Of a stretch of 64,000 nucleotides of DNA, positions 1 through 8,171 are shown in pieces. The notes beneath the pieces are model-generated. The model did not search any database and was not told the origin of the DNA. It saw only the letters and a list, made by a program, of their open reading frames with translations. The DNA is from Marinobacter shengliensis (GTDB taxonomy: Bacteria > Pseudomonadota > Gammaproteobacteria > Pseudomonadales > Oleiphilaceae), in the NCBI RefSeq assembly GCF_003007715.1, contig NZ_PXNO01000027.1:186001-250000 (forward strand), read 5' to 3'. The stretch's first letter is position 1. Each line of letters opens with the position of its first letter. A program made the translations under genes and the position numbers.

Positions 1-14
1 GTGAGATAAAAACA

Positions 15-272
15 ATGTCGCTCAAAGATAATCTGGTAGTTCGATTCGAGAAAGTGGCGGGGCGCCTGGTGCCCTATCTGGAAGAGTCCTGGCGGGATGT
101 CAGGGTCAAGCTGGATGATCTCAACCGTTCGCTGGCCAGTCAGGCGATACCGAATGAACGGAGAGACAAAGTCAGTGAGTTGGCGTTGCGTCAGAAGGGC
201 GAGCAGGCGGGCCAGAAAACCGGGGAGGTGCGCGACTTTCCTGGCGGGCGCAAACGGCACACAAGCCCCTGA
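15..272 (+). CDS. Small hypothetical protein (85 aa)
   Basis: I do not recognise this protein. It is an 85-residue soluble, charged polypeptide. The N-terminal two thirds look helical (FEKVAGRLVPYLEESWRDV) and the C-terminus is basic (GGRKRHTSP). There is no signal peptide or membrane segment. The ATG is preceded by a weak GTGAG-type ribosome site at the very edge of the window, so upstream context is missing. A tRNA cluster with its own promoter follows, so it is probably the last gene of an operon lying to the left. An overlapping 61-codon frame (97-282) is less plausible. Confidence 0.5.
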   Translation: MSLKDNLVVRFEKVAGRLVPYLEESWRDVRVKLDDLNRSLASQAIPNERRDKVSELALRQKGEQAGQKTGEVRDFPGGRKRHTSP

Positions 273-337
273 TTTTGATTAATAAATGCTCAGGTAATGC
301 CGGGTCAGAAAAAATTCATGAATTTTCCGGAAAACAT

Positions 338-365
338 TTGACACGGTGAGTGAAATGCTTAAAAT
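338..365 (+). promoter_or_regulatory. Sigma-70 promoter of the tRNA cluster
   Basis: A perfect -35 box TTGACA (338-343) is followed by a 16-bp spacer and a -10 box TAAAAT (360-365). The bases right after the -10 are GC-rich (GCGCG), the discriminator type found at stringently controlled stable-RNA promoters. A perfect 16-bp AT-rich palindrome (AAAATTCATGAATTTT, 311-326) lies just upstream of the -35 and could act as an UP element or activator site; that role is inference. The transcript would run through all three tRNAs to the terminator at 764-792. Confidence 0.8.
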
Positions 366-462
366 GCGCGTCTCACTTGGTTGATGCAGCAATGCTGAAT
401 CAACAAGCGCTAAGCGCAACAAGTGACCGCTTTGAGCCTGAAGAACAGTAAGGCCACGAAGT

Positions 463-538
463 GGGTGGTTAGCTCAGCTGGGAGAGCATCGCCCTTACAA
501 GGCGAGGGTCGCAGGTTCGATCCCTGCACCACCCACCA
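463..538 (+). tRNA. tRNA-Val (anticodon TAC)
   Basis: The 76-nt cloverleaf has acceptor arms GGGTGGT and ACCACCC, and an anticodon stem TCGCC/GGCGA enclosing the loop CTTACAA with anticodon TAC at 496-498. The T-arm contains GGTTCGATCC and the CCA end is encoded. It is the first gene of a Val-Asp-Val cluster. Confidence 0.97.
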
Positions 539-588
539 TTTTCAAGCGGTTTCAGGTTCGGCGTTTATTTGCAGCGTTGAACCGATGC

Positions 589-665
589 GGAGCGGTAGTT
601 CAGTTGGTTAGAATACCGGCCTGTCACGCCGGGGGTCGCGGGTTCGAGTCCCGTCCGCTCCGCCA
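589..665 (+). tRNA. tRNA-Asp (anticodon GTC)
   Basis: The 77-nt cloverleaf has acceptor arms GGAGCGG and CCGCTCC, and an anticodon stem CCGGC/GCCGG enclosing CTGTCAC with GTC at 623-625. The discriminator is G and CCA is encoded. It lies between the two tRNA-Val copies and is probably cotranscribed with them. Confidence 0.97.
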
Positions 666-675
666 ACTTTTTCCC

Positions 676-751
676 GGGTGGTTAGCTCAGCTGGGAGAGC
701 ATCGCCCTTACAAGGCGAGGGTCGCAGGTTCGATCCCTGCACCACCCACCA
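676..751 (+). tRNA. tRNA-Val (anticodon TAC), second copy
   Basis: The tRNA body is identical to the copy at 463-538, with the same acceptor, anticodon and T arms and an encoded CCA. It begins only 10 nt after the tRNA-Asp, and the cluster terminator follows immediately. The duplication presumably raises gene dosage for GTA/GTG decoding. Confidence 0.97.
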
Positions 752-763
752 GATGTGAAGAAA

Positions 764-792
764 AGCAGATCCAAACGGATCTGCTTTTTTTT
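764..792 (+). terminator. Intrinsic terminator of the tRNA cluster
   Basis: A perfect 9-bp stem (AGCAGATCC at 764-772 with GGATCTGCT at 777-785) with a 4-nt loop is followed directly by a run of seven T (786-792). It closes the tRNA-Val/Asp/Val transcript. Confidence 0.93.
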
Positions 793-826
793 CGCCTGAA
801 GGAAAGTCTGACCGCTTCCCCGATAC

Positions 827-856
827 AAAAAACCGGGAGCTCGATGCCCCCGGTTT
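827..856 (-). terminator. Intrinsic terminator of the FabG-type reductase gene
   Basis: Read on the minus strand, an 8-bp stem (AAACCGGG/CCCGGTTT, at 849-856 and 830-837) encloses an 11-nt loop and ends in a T tract. It lies about 30 nt downstream of the reductase stop codon. Confidence 0.85.
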
Positions 857-887
857 CTCGTCGTTCAGGTTGGTGCAAGGTCCGGCA

Positions 888-2294
888 TCATTTGCCGATC
901 AGCGACTGCCCGCACACCCGCACAACGTTGCCGTTAACGCCGGCAGAAGCCGGGTTGCAGTACCAGGCAATGGCTTCTGCAACGTCTACCGGTTGTCCGC
1001 CCTGAGACAGGCTGTTCATTCGCCGGCCCGCCTCGCGGATGGTGAATGGCATGGCGGCGGTCATCTGGGTTTCGATGAAACCGGGGGCAATGGCGTTGAT
1101 GGTTATGCCGTTTTTCAGGTGCTTTGCCATAGATTCCACATAACCGATCACACCGCTCTTGGCGCAGGAATAGTTGGTCTGGCCGAAGTTGCCGGCAATG
1201 CCGCTGATGGAGGAAATGCAAACAATACGGCCGTTGTCGCGCATCAGCTTGCGCTCGGCCAGTTCTTCATCGATCAACTCCTCAGCAGTCAGGTTGACAG
1301 CGATCGTCATATCCCAGAAGTGCGCTGGCATGTTTCCGAGGGTTTTGTCGCGGGTAATGCCGGCGTTGTGAACCACAAAATCCACCCCGCCGGTTCCTTT
1401 TTCAATGAAATCTGCAATCAGCTTGGGTGCCTTTTCTTCGGTAATGTCGCAGGCCAGCGCCTTGCCTTTGATGGCGTCGGTTACTTTCTGCAGTTCCTCC
1501 AATGCCGGGGGGATATCCAGGCCGATAACGGTTGCGCCGTCGCGGGCCAGGGTTTCTGCAATGGCTGCGCCAATGCCCCGGGAGGCGCCAGTGACCAGGG
1601 CTACCTTGCCGGCCAGCGGAGCCACCGGGTTGGTGGCTTTGGCTTCCTCTGCTTTGCCAATACGCACCACCTGGCCGGAAACATAAGCCGAGCGTGCAGA
1701 CAGGAAGAAGCGAACCGTGGAATCCAGCTGGTTCTCGGCGTTCGGAGCCATCCATGCCAGGTTGGCCGTGCAGCCCTTCTTGCCAATTTCCTTGCCAACG
1801 GCGCGTACAAAGCCTTCAAGGGCTTGCTGGGCGGCGGCCTGGGGTGCCTTCCGGCAGGTGTGAGGGTCCAGGCCTATCACCAGCACCCGGCCATTGGAGG
1901 CCAGTTTGCGGATGGTCGGATGGAAAAAGTCGTACAGAGCACGTAGTTCCTGAGGGTTTTTGAGACCGGTCGCGTCGAATACCAGGGCTGAGAACTTTCC
2001 GTTCACTTCGCCGGACACATCCAGCGCCTTGGCTTTGTTGCCCGCCTGAGCGGAGTCCGCCAGGGTTTCGATACCCGTGGCATGGTGCAGGCCCGCCGGG
2101 CTGGCGCCAATGATTGAGCCAAGGGTGGCGATAGCGCGGGCACCGGCGCCTGCGCCAATCAATACGTCGCCTTCAATAAATGGCTGGTCGACCCGCTTCA
2201 GGCGGCTGAGGGGCGCCGGGGAGGGCAAGCCCAGCGACTGTGCGGCGGTTTTGCCAACCGGAGTGTTAACCAGTTTCAGGTAGAGGTCAGACAT
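888..2294 (-). CDS. fabG: Long-form 3-oxoacyl-ACP reductase (FabG4-type SDR)
   Basis: This is predicted to be an NAD(P)H-dependent reductase of 3-oxoacyl-ACP or 3-oxoacyl-CoA. The 468-residue protein is about twice the usual FabG length. The N-terminal half (about 1-220) is a degenerate Rossmann-like module without a clear nucleotide motif. The C-terminal half is a complete short-chain dehydrogenase: TGASRGIG at 235-242, HNAG near 309-312, the SSISG serine near 361-362, and the catalytic pair Y375-x3-K379 in NYSCAKSG. This architecture is that of the high-molecular-weight FabG group. It is divergent from a thiolase gene, as in Pseudomonas aeruginosa PA4786/PA4785 (from memory). The pair suggests fatty-acid or polyhydroxyalkanoate metabolism. 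Confidence 0.88.
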   Translation of the reverse strand: MSDLYLKLVNTPVGKTAAQSLGLPSPAPLSRLKRVDQPFIEGDVLIGAGAGARAIATLGSIIGASPAGLHHATGIETLADSAQAGNKAKALDVSGEVNGKFSALVFDATGLKNPQELRALYDFFHPTIRKLASNGRVLVIGLDPHTCRKAPQAAAQQALEGFVRAVGKEIGKKGCTANLAWMAPNAENQLDSTVRFFLSARSAYVSGQVVRIGKAEEAKATNPVAPLAGKVALVTGASRGIGAAIAETLARDGATVIGLDIPPALEELQKVTDAIKGKALACDITEEKAPKLIADFIEKGTGGVDFVVHNAGITRDKTLGNMPAHFWDMTIAVNLTAEELIDEELAERKLMRDNGRIVCISSISGIAGNFGQTNYSCAKSGVIGYVESMAKHLKNGITINAIAPGFIETQMTAAMPFTIREAGRRMNSLSQGGQPVDVAEAIAWYCNPASAGVNGNVVRVCGQSLIGK

Positions 2295-2483
2295 GATGTT
2301 CTTCCTTGTGAGTTTGGTTGAGTATGAAATAGCCCAAAGGGTAAAGCTTCTGCCAGTTATTGGATTGACTCAACTCAGTCATGGCGTTGTCAGAGTTGCC
2401 AATGAGCAACGGGCGCCAGGCGCTAGACTCTGGGCTAACCTGAATCAAACCACTTATGATCACCACTGAAGGGACAGTTTGCT

Positions 2484-3821
2484 ATGGCACAGGCACCAAA
2501 AACCACTCGTACTGGCACGAAATCCGGTTCTCGGGCTACCAAAAAGGTGCCCGGCATTCGCCGCGTCGCTGTTATTGGCGGTAATCGTACGCCGTTTGCC
2601 CGCTCCAACACCGCCTACAGCAAAATCAGTAATCAGGAGCTGCTGACATCCACGCTTCGGGGCCTGGTGGATCGCTACAACCTCCAGGGCATGAGGCTGG
2701 GCGAGGTGGTCGCTGGTGCGGTGATTAAACATTCCCGGGACTTCAACCTTACCCGTGAGTCGGTGTTGAGCTCGGGCCTGGCACCGGAAACGCCGGCCTA
2801 TGATATCCAGCAGGCCTGTGGTACCGGGCTTGAGGCAGCCATTCTGGTGGCGAACAAAATTGCTCTTGGGCAAATTGAATGCGGCATCGCCGGCGGTACC
2901 GATACCACGTCGGATGCGCCCATCGGTGTGGGTGAGGGCTTGCGGGAGATTCTTCTGGACCTGAACCGAGCCAAAACCGCCAAGGAGCGCCTGAAGATTC
3001 TTGGCCGTTTCCGCCCTGGCCACCTGATGCCGGAGATTCCGGAGAATGGCGAGCCGCGTACCGGACTGTCCATGGGGGATCACTGTCAGGTCACGGCGAA
3101 GGAGTGGAATATTGCCCGTGAGGACCAGGATCGCCTGGCCTGGGAAAGCCACCAGAAGCTGGCCAAGGCCTATGACGAGGGCTTCTTTGAGGATCTTCTG
3201 ACACCGATGGCGGGTCTGGATAAAGACAACATCCTGCGCCCGGATACCACCCTTGAAAAATTGGCTACATTGAAGCCCTGTTTTGATCGTGAAAACGGCA
3301 CCATGACTGCTGCCAATAGCACCGCCCTGACGGATGGCGCCTCCTGCGTGTTGCTGGCAAGTGAAGAGTGGGCAAAAGCCAATAATATGGAAGTGAAGGC
3401 CTGGCTGACGTTCTCTGAAGTGGCAGCGGTGGACTTCGTGGACAAGAAAGAGGGCCTGCTGATGGCGCCGGCCTATGCCGTGCCGCGCATGCTGGAGAAG
3501 GCAGGCCTGACCCTGCAGGATTTCGACTTCTACGAAATTCACGAAGCCTTCGCCGCCCAGGTATTGTCTACCCTGAAGGCGTGGGAAGATCCGGTCTTCT
3601 GCAAGGAGCGCCTGGGCCTGGACACGCCGCTGGGCAGTATTGACCGGGCAAAGATGAACGTGAAAGGCTCCAGTCTGGCAACCGGGCACCCGTTTGCCGC
3701 CACTGGTGGTCGTATCGTCGCAACCCTGGCCAAATTGCTGGAAGAAAAGGGCAGTGGTCGAGGCCTGATTTCCATCTGCGCGGCGGGTGGTCAGGGCGTG
3801 ACGGCGATTCTGGAACGCTAA
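2484..3821 (+). CDS. Acetyl-CoA C-acetyltransferase (thiolase)
   Basis: This is a thiolase-superfamily enzyme for cleavage or condensation of 3-ketoacyl-CoA. The nucleophile is Cys112 in QQACGTGLEA. The second catalytic set is present: ANSTALTDGAS, the histidine motif EIHEAFAAQ, the GHPFAATGGR histidine, and the C-terminal cysteine in SICAAGGQG. The first 22 residues are a basic, low-complexity extension (MAQAPKTTRTGTKSGSRATK) not found in canonical thiolases. The ATG at 2484 is preceded by GAAGGGACAG. The divergent partner is the long FabG. The enzyme resembles FadI-like acyltransferases, but substrate chain length cannot be read from the sequence, so I give no symbol. Confidence 0.92.
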   Translation: MAQAPKTTRTGTKSGSRATKKVPGIRRVAVIGGNRTPFARSNTAYSKISNQELLTSTLRGLVDRYNLQGMRLGEVVAGAVIKHSRDFNLTRESVLSSGLAPETPAYDIQQACGTGLEAAILVANKIALGQIECGIAGGTDTTSDAPIGVGEGLREILLDLNRAKTAKERLKILGRFRPGHLMPEIPENGEPRTGLSMGDHCQVTAKEWNIAREDQDRLAWESHQKLAKAYDEGFFEDLLTPMAGLDKDNILRPDTTLEKLATLKPCFDRENGTMTAANSTALTDGASCVLLASEEWAKANNMEVKAWLTFSEVAAVDFVDKKEGLLMAPAYAVPRMLEKAGLTLQDFDFYEIHEAFAAQVLSTLKAWEDPVFCKERLGLDTPLGSIDRAKMNVKGSSLATGHPFAATGGRIVATLAKLLEEKGSGRGLISICAAGGQGVTAILER

Positions 3822-3822
3822 G

Positions 3823-3842
3823 TTACGGGAAAACCGTAATTT
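3823..3842 (+). terminator. Weak terminator-like hairpin after the thiolase gene
   Basis: A 6-bp stem TTACGG/CCGTAA (3823-3828 and 3834-3839) with a GAAAA loop is followed by TTTCCTTT. It starts one base after the stop codon. The short stem and interrupted T run make it a weak candidate. Confidence 0.4.
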
Positions 3843-3845
3843 CCT

Positions 3846-3874
3846 TTGACAGGGGCAACTTCACGCCGTATTAT
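3846..3874 (+). promoter_or_regulatory. Sigma-70 promoter of the initiator tRNA
   Basis: A perfect TTGACA (3846-3851), 17-bp spacer and TATTAT (3869-3874) precede the tRNA by about 45 nt. A GC-rich discriminator (TCGCGCC) follows, as expected for a stable-RNA promoter under stringent control. Confidence 0.85.
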
Positions 3875-3918
3875 TCGCGCCACGTTGATCGGGGTGACCC
3901 GGTAAACAGCCAGTTTGA

Positions 3919-3995
<77 letters not shown>

Positions 3996-4000
3996 ATAAA

Positions 4001-4036
4001 AAAGGCAGATCAGTACTAACTGATCTGCCTTTTTGC
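4001..4036 (+). terminator. Intrinsic terminator of the tRNA-fMet gene
   Basis: A perfect 13-bp inverted repeat (4001-4013 with 4020-4032, core GGCAGATCAG/CTGATCTGCC) with a 6-nt loop is followed by a T-rich tail. It begins 5 nt after the encoded CCA. Confidence 0.93.
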
Positions 4037-4134
4037 TTTTTGTATCCAAAAAATACGATTTACCGATCTGAAGGTCGCCGATGGGTGTGCCCGCCTGGTG
4101 GACGGCCCCTTAGTCAACAAACAGGAGCTTTTAC

Positions 4135-5355
4135 ATGTCCAGCCGGCTGCCCGCTTTCCTCCGCCCGTTACTGCAAATGGGCTTGATCCCCCAAATTACC
4201 ATCGGCATTGTTGCCGGCATACTGTTGGCCATTGTTGCGCCAGAGGCGGCGCGGTCAGTATCGCTGCTTGGGCAATTATTCATTTCGGCTCTGACCGCCG
4301 TGGCGCCGATTCTAGTATTTGTACTGGTGGCGTCGGCTATTGCTGCCCATCAGAAGGGGCAACCTACCCACATTCGCGGGGTGTTGTTGCTGTATGTGGT
4401 TGGCACCCTGCTGGCCGCTGTGGTGGCCGTTGTTGCCAGCTTTGTGTTCCCCTCTGAGCTTACTCTGGATATGCCGGAAGTGGCCGGCAATCCGCCGGGC
4501 AGTATTGTTGAGATTCTGCAGAACCTGGTTTTGAGCGTGGTTACCAATCCGGTCACGGCACTGATGGATGCGAACTTCATTGCCATTCTGGCCTGGGCTA
4601 TCGGCCTTGGGTTGATGTTGCGACAGTCCGGCGATGCTACCCGGTCGGTTCTGAACGATTTGTCTGACGCTGTTTCCGGTATCGTGAAGCTGGTCATCCG
4701 GCTGGCACCTTTGGGCATTTTTGGCCTTGTCGCCAATACCCTGGCGGAGTCTGGTGTGGCGGCCCTGCTCGAGTATGGTCATTTGCTGGCCGTGATTGTG
4801 GGCTGCATGCTGTTTGTGGCGTTGGTGACCAATCCATTGATCGTCTTTGCTTACACACGCAGGAACCCGTACCCCCTGGTGTTTACCTGCCTGCGGGGGA
4901 GCGCGATTACCGCCTTTTTTACCCGCAGTTCGGCCGCCAATATTCCGGTCAATCTCAACCTGTGTGAGCGCCTGAAACTCGACCCGGACACCTACGCGAT
5001 TTCTATCCCGCTGGGGGCAACCATCAATATGGCCGGAGCAGCCATTACCATCTCGGTGATTACCCTGGCCACAGCCCATACGCTCGGCATTCCGGTTGAC
5101 TTGCCAACGGCGCTGCTGCTTTGCGTGGTATCCGCGGTTGCAGCCTGCGGCGTGTCCGGAGTGGCAGGTGGTTCCTTGTTGCTGATTCCTCTGGCTACCA
5201 GTCTGTTCGGCATCTCCGCCGAGGTTGCCATGCAGGCGGTGGCCATCGGGTTTGTAATCAGCGTGGTGCAGGATTCCACTGAAACGGCCCTGAATTCCTC
5301 CACCGATGTCCTGTTTACCGCAGCCGCCTGCCATGCGGCGGAGGATCGGGTGTGA
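4135..5355 (+). CDS. sstT: Serine/threonine:Na+ symporter SstT
   Basis: This inner-membrane transporter of the dicarboxylate/amino acid:cation symporter (DAACS) family takes up serine and threonine with Na+. The 406-residue length fits the family. Visible features are about eight hydrophobic segments, the [11 protein letters not shown] hairpin, the [15 protein letters not shown] segment and [13 protein letters not shown] near the C-terminus, all typical of SstT. A good AGGAGC ribosome site lies 8 nt before the ATG. The stop codon overlaps the start of the kinase-family gene that follows, so the two are probably translationally coupled. Confidence 0.93.
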   Translation: MSSRLPAFLRPLLQMGLIPQITIGIVAGILLAIVAPEAARSVSLLGQLFISALTAVAPILVFVLVASAIAAHQKGQPTHIRGVLLLYVVGTLLAAVVAVVASFVFPSELTLDMPEVAGNPPGSIVEILQNLVLSVVTNPVTALMDANFIAILAWAIGLGLMLRQSGDATRSVLNDLSDAVSGIVKLVIRLAPLGIFGLVANTLAESGVAALLEYGHLLAVIVGCMLFVALVTNPLIVFAYTRRNPYPLVFTCLRGSAITAFFTRSSAANIPVNLNLCERLKLDPDTYAISIPLGATINMAGAAITISVITLATAHTLGIPVDLPTALLLCVVSAVAACGVSGVAGGSLLLIPLATSLFGISAEVAMQAVAIGFVISVVQDSTETALNSSTDVLFTAAACHAAEDRV

Positions 5356-5861
5356 TGGTGGATCCTACTGGCCGCAATCTGATTTTCATCGGCATGCCCG
5401 GCAGTGGCAAAAGCACCATTGGTGTGCTGGTGGCCAAGCGCCTTGGCATGGGGTTCATCGACACCGACCTGCTGATTCAGGAGCAGGCCGGCCGTACCCT
5501 GCAGGAGATTGTTGATCAGGACGGCTATGTGGCCTTGCGTCAGATCGAGGAGCAGGTGCTGCTGGCGCTGGACGTTCACAATCAGGTTATCAGTACCGGC
5601 GGCAGTGCAGTGTACAGTGATGCTGCAATGCAGCATTTGAAGCGCAACGGTACTGTGGTGTTCCTGGACATTTCACTGGAGACGGTGATTCACCGTATTG
5701 GCGATTACAGCCTTCGGGGGATTTCACGGCGGCCGGACCAGTCTCTGGCCGAGTTGTTCGAGGAGCGTTTCGCGCTTTATACCCGCTATGCAGACCTGAC
5801 CATAAAAGGGGAGGGCTTCAATCAGGACCAGTTGTGTGAGGCTATTATCCGCAAGCTCTGA
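5355..5861 (+). CDS. Shikimate-kinase-family protein
   Basis: This is a P-loop kinase of the shikimate kinase fold, 168 residues from the ATG that overlaps the sstT stop as TGATG; a GTG 3 nt upstream is an alternative. Conserved elements are Walker A GMPGSGKST, the DTD metal/substrate motif, the arginine in ALRQIEEQV, the lid GISRRPDQSL, and the ERFALYTRYAD arginine. The substrate-contacting Gly-Gly-Gly of AroK reads GGS here (STGGSAV). With sstT as its neighbour rather than aroB, it may be a paralogue acting on another hydroxylated substrate. The fold assignment is strong and the substrate is open. Confidence 0.8.
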   Translation: MVDPTGRNLIFIGMPGSGKSTIGVLVAKRLGMGFIDTDLLIQEQAGRTLQEIVDQDGYVALRQIEEQVLLALDVHNQVISTGGSAVYSDAAMQHLKRNGTVVFLDISLETVIHRIGDYSLRGISRRPDQSLAELFEERFALYTRYADLTIKGEGFNQDQLCEAIIRKL

Positions 5862-5884
5862 AGGTATTTGTCCGGGGGGACAGA

Positions 5885-6892
5885 TTACGGCAGGTTTGCC
5901 CGCCAGTGTTTCACTCGTACCTGGTCCTTGATGGCGTCAATGACTTCCAGAATCAGGTTGATCAACGCCTCTTGTTCCTGGTCTGCTCCTTTCTCTTCTC
6001 CCGGCTCCGGCAGCATCACGTTCACAATATCTTCGATAAAAGCGTGATTGCTGGAAGACGCCAGATCTTCCAGGATCTGGTGGATCACGTTTGCAACAAT
6101 ATCGCCAACGGCATTTTCCAGCGTGTCCTGTATGGTTGGGCCAACCACCGGCAGGTATTTCAGTCTCGACAGTTCAAGATTCTGCTTCAGGGCGTTGTCT
6201 ACACGGTCTTCCAGATAGACTCGCAGGGCACCTCTATTGGGAATATAGCCGTGCTGCGCAGCCAGGGCGACGCGTTCCGATAACCAATCCGACAACATGG
6301 ACCGTCTCGGGAACAGAATGTCAGTCTGGATACGTTCGAACAGGGGCGAACCACGCTTTACCTCATCCTGAACGCCGCTCAGAACCTTCAGAACAATCCG
6401 GTCTGATAACTCTTCCATGAAGGCTTCGTAGTAGAACGACACAAACTGGTACAAGCGAGTGCTGGTGAAGTCGATGATCTTGTATTGGTGCAGGCGGTAG
6501 ATGATCGAAATGATCCGCAGCGCCCGCAGGAAGCGGAAGCCGCCAACGGGGATGCAGCCCACCAGATCGTACCAGTGTATGAACGGGTAGAAATACCAGC
6601 GGTCGTAGACCTTGGCTTTGACGGAGTAGCCCCAGCGGACAAAAAACTCGGTCAGGAAGATGGAGACGAAGATCAGATCATAGAAAATAAAGCGTTCATG
6701 GATCGGCTGGTAGATCGCATTGACGGCGGGGAGGTTTTCTTCCAGCAGGTTCTGAATCGCAACGAAACTGTATATCGAGTCCCAGATGATAAAGGCCAGG
6801 TTGATGATCAGTAGGCCCAGCATCAGGAAATCGATAAGGAACCAGATCAACTGATGGCTGGACCGAAGGTTTTCGCGGTTAATCCTGAGCAT
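5885..6892 (-). CDS. Orphan voltage-sensor-like membrane protein
   Basis: The N-terminal part resembles the S1-S4 voltage-sensor module of ion channels. S1 is about 16-40. S2 is about 68-88 with E82 and R86 in TEFFVRW. S3 is about 103-117 with D109 in HWYDLVGCIP. An S4-like helix carries R120, R123, R126 and R133. No S5-pore-S6 follows. The remaining 190 residues are soluble, helical and acidic at the end (LPEPGEEKGADQEQEALI), with a hydrophobic stretch around PVVGPTIQDTL. It may be a voltage-sensing regulator or a membrane anchor. I know no named family for the whole protein. It is monocistronic on the minus strand, between the convergent kinase gene and the acyl-CoA dehydrogenases. Confidence 0.6.
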   Translation of the reverse strand: MLRINRENLRSSHQLIWFLIDFLMLGLLIINLAFIIWDSIYSFVAIQNLLEENLPAVNAIYQPIHERFIFYDLIFVSIFLTEFFVRWGYSVKAKVYDRWYFYPFIHWYDLVGCIPVGGFRFLRALRIISIIYRLHQYKIIDFTSTRLYQFVSFYYEAFMEELSDRIVLKVLSGVQDEVKRGSPLFERIQTDILFPRRSMLSDWLSERVALAAQHGYIPNRGALRVYLEDRVDNALKQNLELSRLKYLPVVGPTIQDTLENAVGDIVANVIHQILEDLASSSNHAFIEDIVNVMLPEPGEEKGADQEQEALINLILEVIDAIKDQVRVKHWRANLP

Positions 6893-6945
6893 CCGGGCTA
6901 CCTGTCATTGGTCAGGGGCATAATATAAGTCCCTGACAGGTTAGC

Positions 6946-8154
6946 TTATTTCAGCTCGGAGGACGACTTTCCGAGTAATCGTCGGGCGATGATCAGAAGC
7001 TGGATCTGCTGGGTGCCTTCGAAAATGTCGAGTATTTTGGAGTCCCGGGCCCATTTTTCGAGCAGTTCCGTTTCCTGGTACCCCAGTGATGCACACAGCT
7101 CTACGCAGCGGAGCGTGATCTGGTTACCCACCCGGCCGGCCTTGGCTTTGGCCATGGACGCTTCTTTGGAGTTGGGTTGGCCGTTGTCGGCCATCCAGGC
7201 GGCTCTGAGCGTCAGTAGCCTGGCGGCCTCCAGTTCCGCTTCCAGCAAATGCAGTTCCCGGACAGCGGCGGTGGTTGTCCAGCTTTGTTGCTGGTAGGCC
7301 AGGTCCAATCCTGCTGTCTTCAGAATTTCCTGAGTGCGCTCCAGGGCGGCCCGAGCCACTCCGATGGCCATTCCAGCGACCACCGGTCGGGTGTTGTCAA
7401 AGGTTTGCATGGCGCCGGCAAAGCCTTTGTCCACGCTGATCTCGGGATCACCCAGCAGGTTTTCTTTCGGAACCCGGCAATTGTGAAAACGGATAGCGGC
7501 CGTGTCTGAGGCGCGGATTCCCAGTTTCTTCTCCAGTCGCTCCACGGTCATTCCGGGTGTGCCTTTCTCCACCACAAATGATTTGATGGCGGCCCGGCCC
7601 TGGGATGTGTCGAGTGTGGCCCAGACCACAACCGCATTGGCCCTTTCACCGGCGGTCACATAGATCTTCTCACCGTTGATAATATAGTGGTCGCCGTCTT
7701 TGGTGGCCGTCGTCCGAATGGCGGCGGAATCCGAACCGACACCGGGTTCGGTGATCGCCATGGCTGCCCAGGTCTTGCCAAACCGTTGAAGCTGTTGCTC
7801 GTTGGCAACGGCGGCAATGGCGGAGTTACCCAAACCCTGGCGAGGGATGGACAGAGCCAGGCCAACGTCGCCCCAGCAGAGTTCCGTGAGACCCAGAACG
7901 GTTTTCATGTTGGTGCCATTCTGGTTGCCGGTGCCGGTGTCTCCGGCGGACCGGGCCAGGCGGCCAGCCCCAGCACCACCATCGGCCGCGCCATCGTTCA
8001 TGCCATCCATGATGGAGGCGAACATATCCAGTTCCTTGGGATAGGCGTGCTCGGCGCGGTCATAATGTCGGGAAATCGGTCGGAAAACTTCCCGGGCCAC
8101 CTGTTGGGCCTGATGAACAATCGGTGCAAACTTTCCAGGAATGTCGAGATTCAT
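6946..8154 (-). CDS. Acyl-CoA dehydrogenase
   Basis: This FAD-dependent enzyme (402 aa) performs the first oxidation of acyl-CoA beta-oxidation. It has the FAD/substrate signature AITEPGVGSDSAAIR (about 133-147) and the catalytic glutamate E379 in DIFEGTQQIQ. A glycine-rich stretch between helices (NDGAADGGAGAGRLAR, about 53-68) is unusual. The ATG is preceded by AAGGACA. It is the second gene of a two-gene operon, 17 nt downstream of an acyl-CoA dehydrogenase-like gene. Electrons would pass to ETF. Confidence 0.92.
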   Translation of the reverse strand: MNLDIPGKFAPIVHQAQQVAREVFRPISRHYDRAEHAYPKELDMFASIMDGMNDGAADGGAGAGRLARSAGDTGTGNQNGTNMKTVLGLTELCWGDVGLALSIPRQGLGNSAIAAVANEQQLQRFGKTWAAMAITEPGVGSDSAAIRTTATKDGDHYIINGEKIYVTAGERANAVVVWATLDTSQGRAAIKSFVVEKGTPGMTVERLEKKLGIRASDTAAIRFHNCRVPKENLLGDPEISVDKGFAGAMQTFDNTRPVVAGMAIGVARAALERTQEILKTAGLDLAYQQQSWTTTAAVRELHLLEAELEAARLLTLRAAWMADNGQPNSKEASMAKAKAGRVGNQITLRCVELCASLGYQETELLEKWARDSKILDIFEGTQQIQLLIIARRLLGKSSSELK

Positions 8155-8171
8155 AGCGAATGTCCTTGGTG

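Noticed and set aside
870..1946. Long open frame on the plus strand (358 codons) antisense to the FabG-type gene
   Set aside because: It is the complement of a well-supported coding frame, has no family motifs and begins inside the terminator region.
2460..3689. Minus-strand open frame of 409 codons antisense to the thiolase gene
   Set aside because: The thiolase frame has all catalytic motifs; the antisense translation is low-complexity His/Gln/Arg-rich, typical of a shadow frame.
4312..5334. Minus-strand open frame of 340 codons antisense to sstT
   Set aside because: Gln/His/Arg-rich shadow of a membrane protein gene; no ribosome site or recognisable domain.
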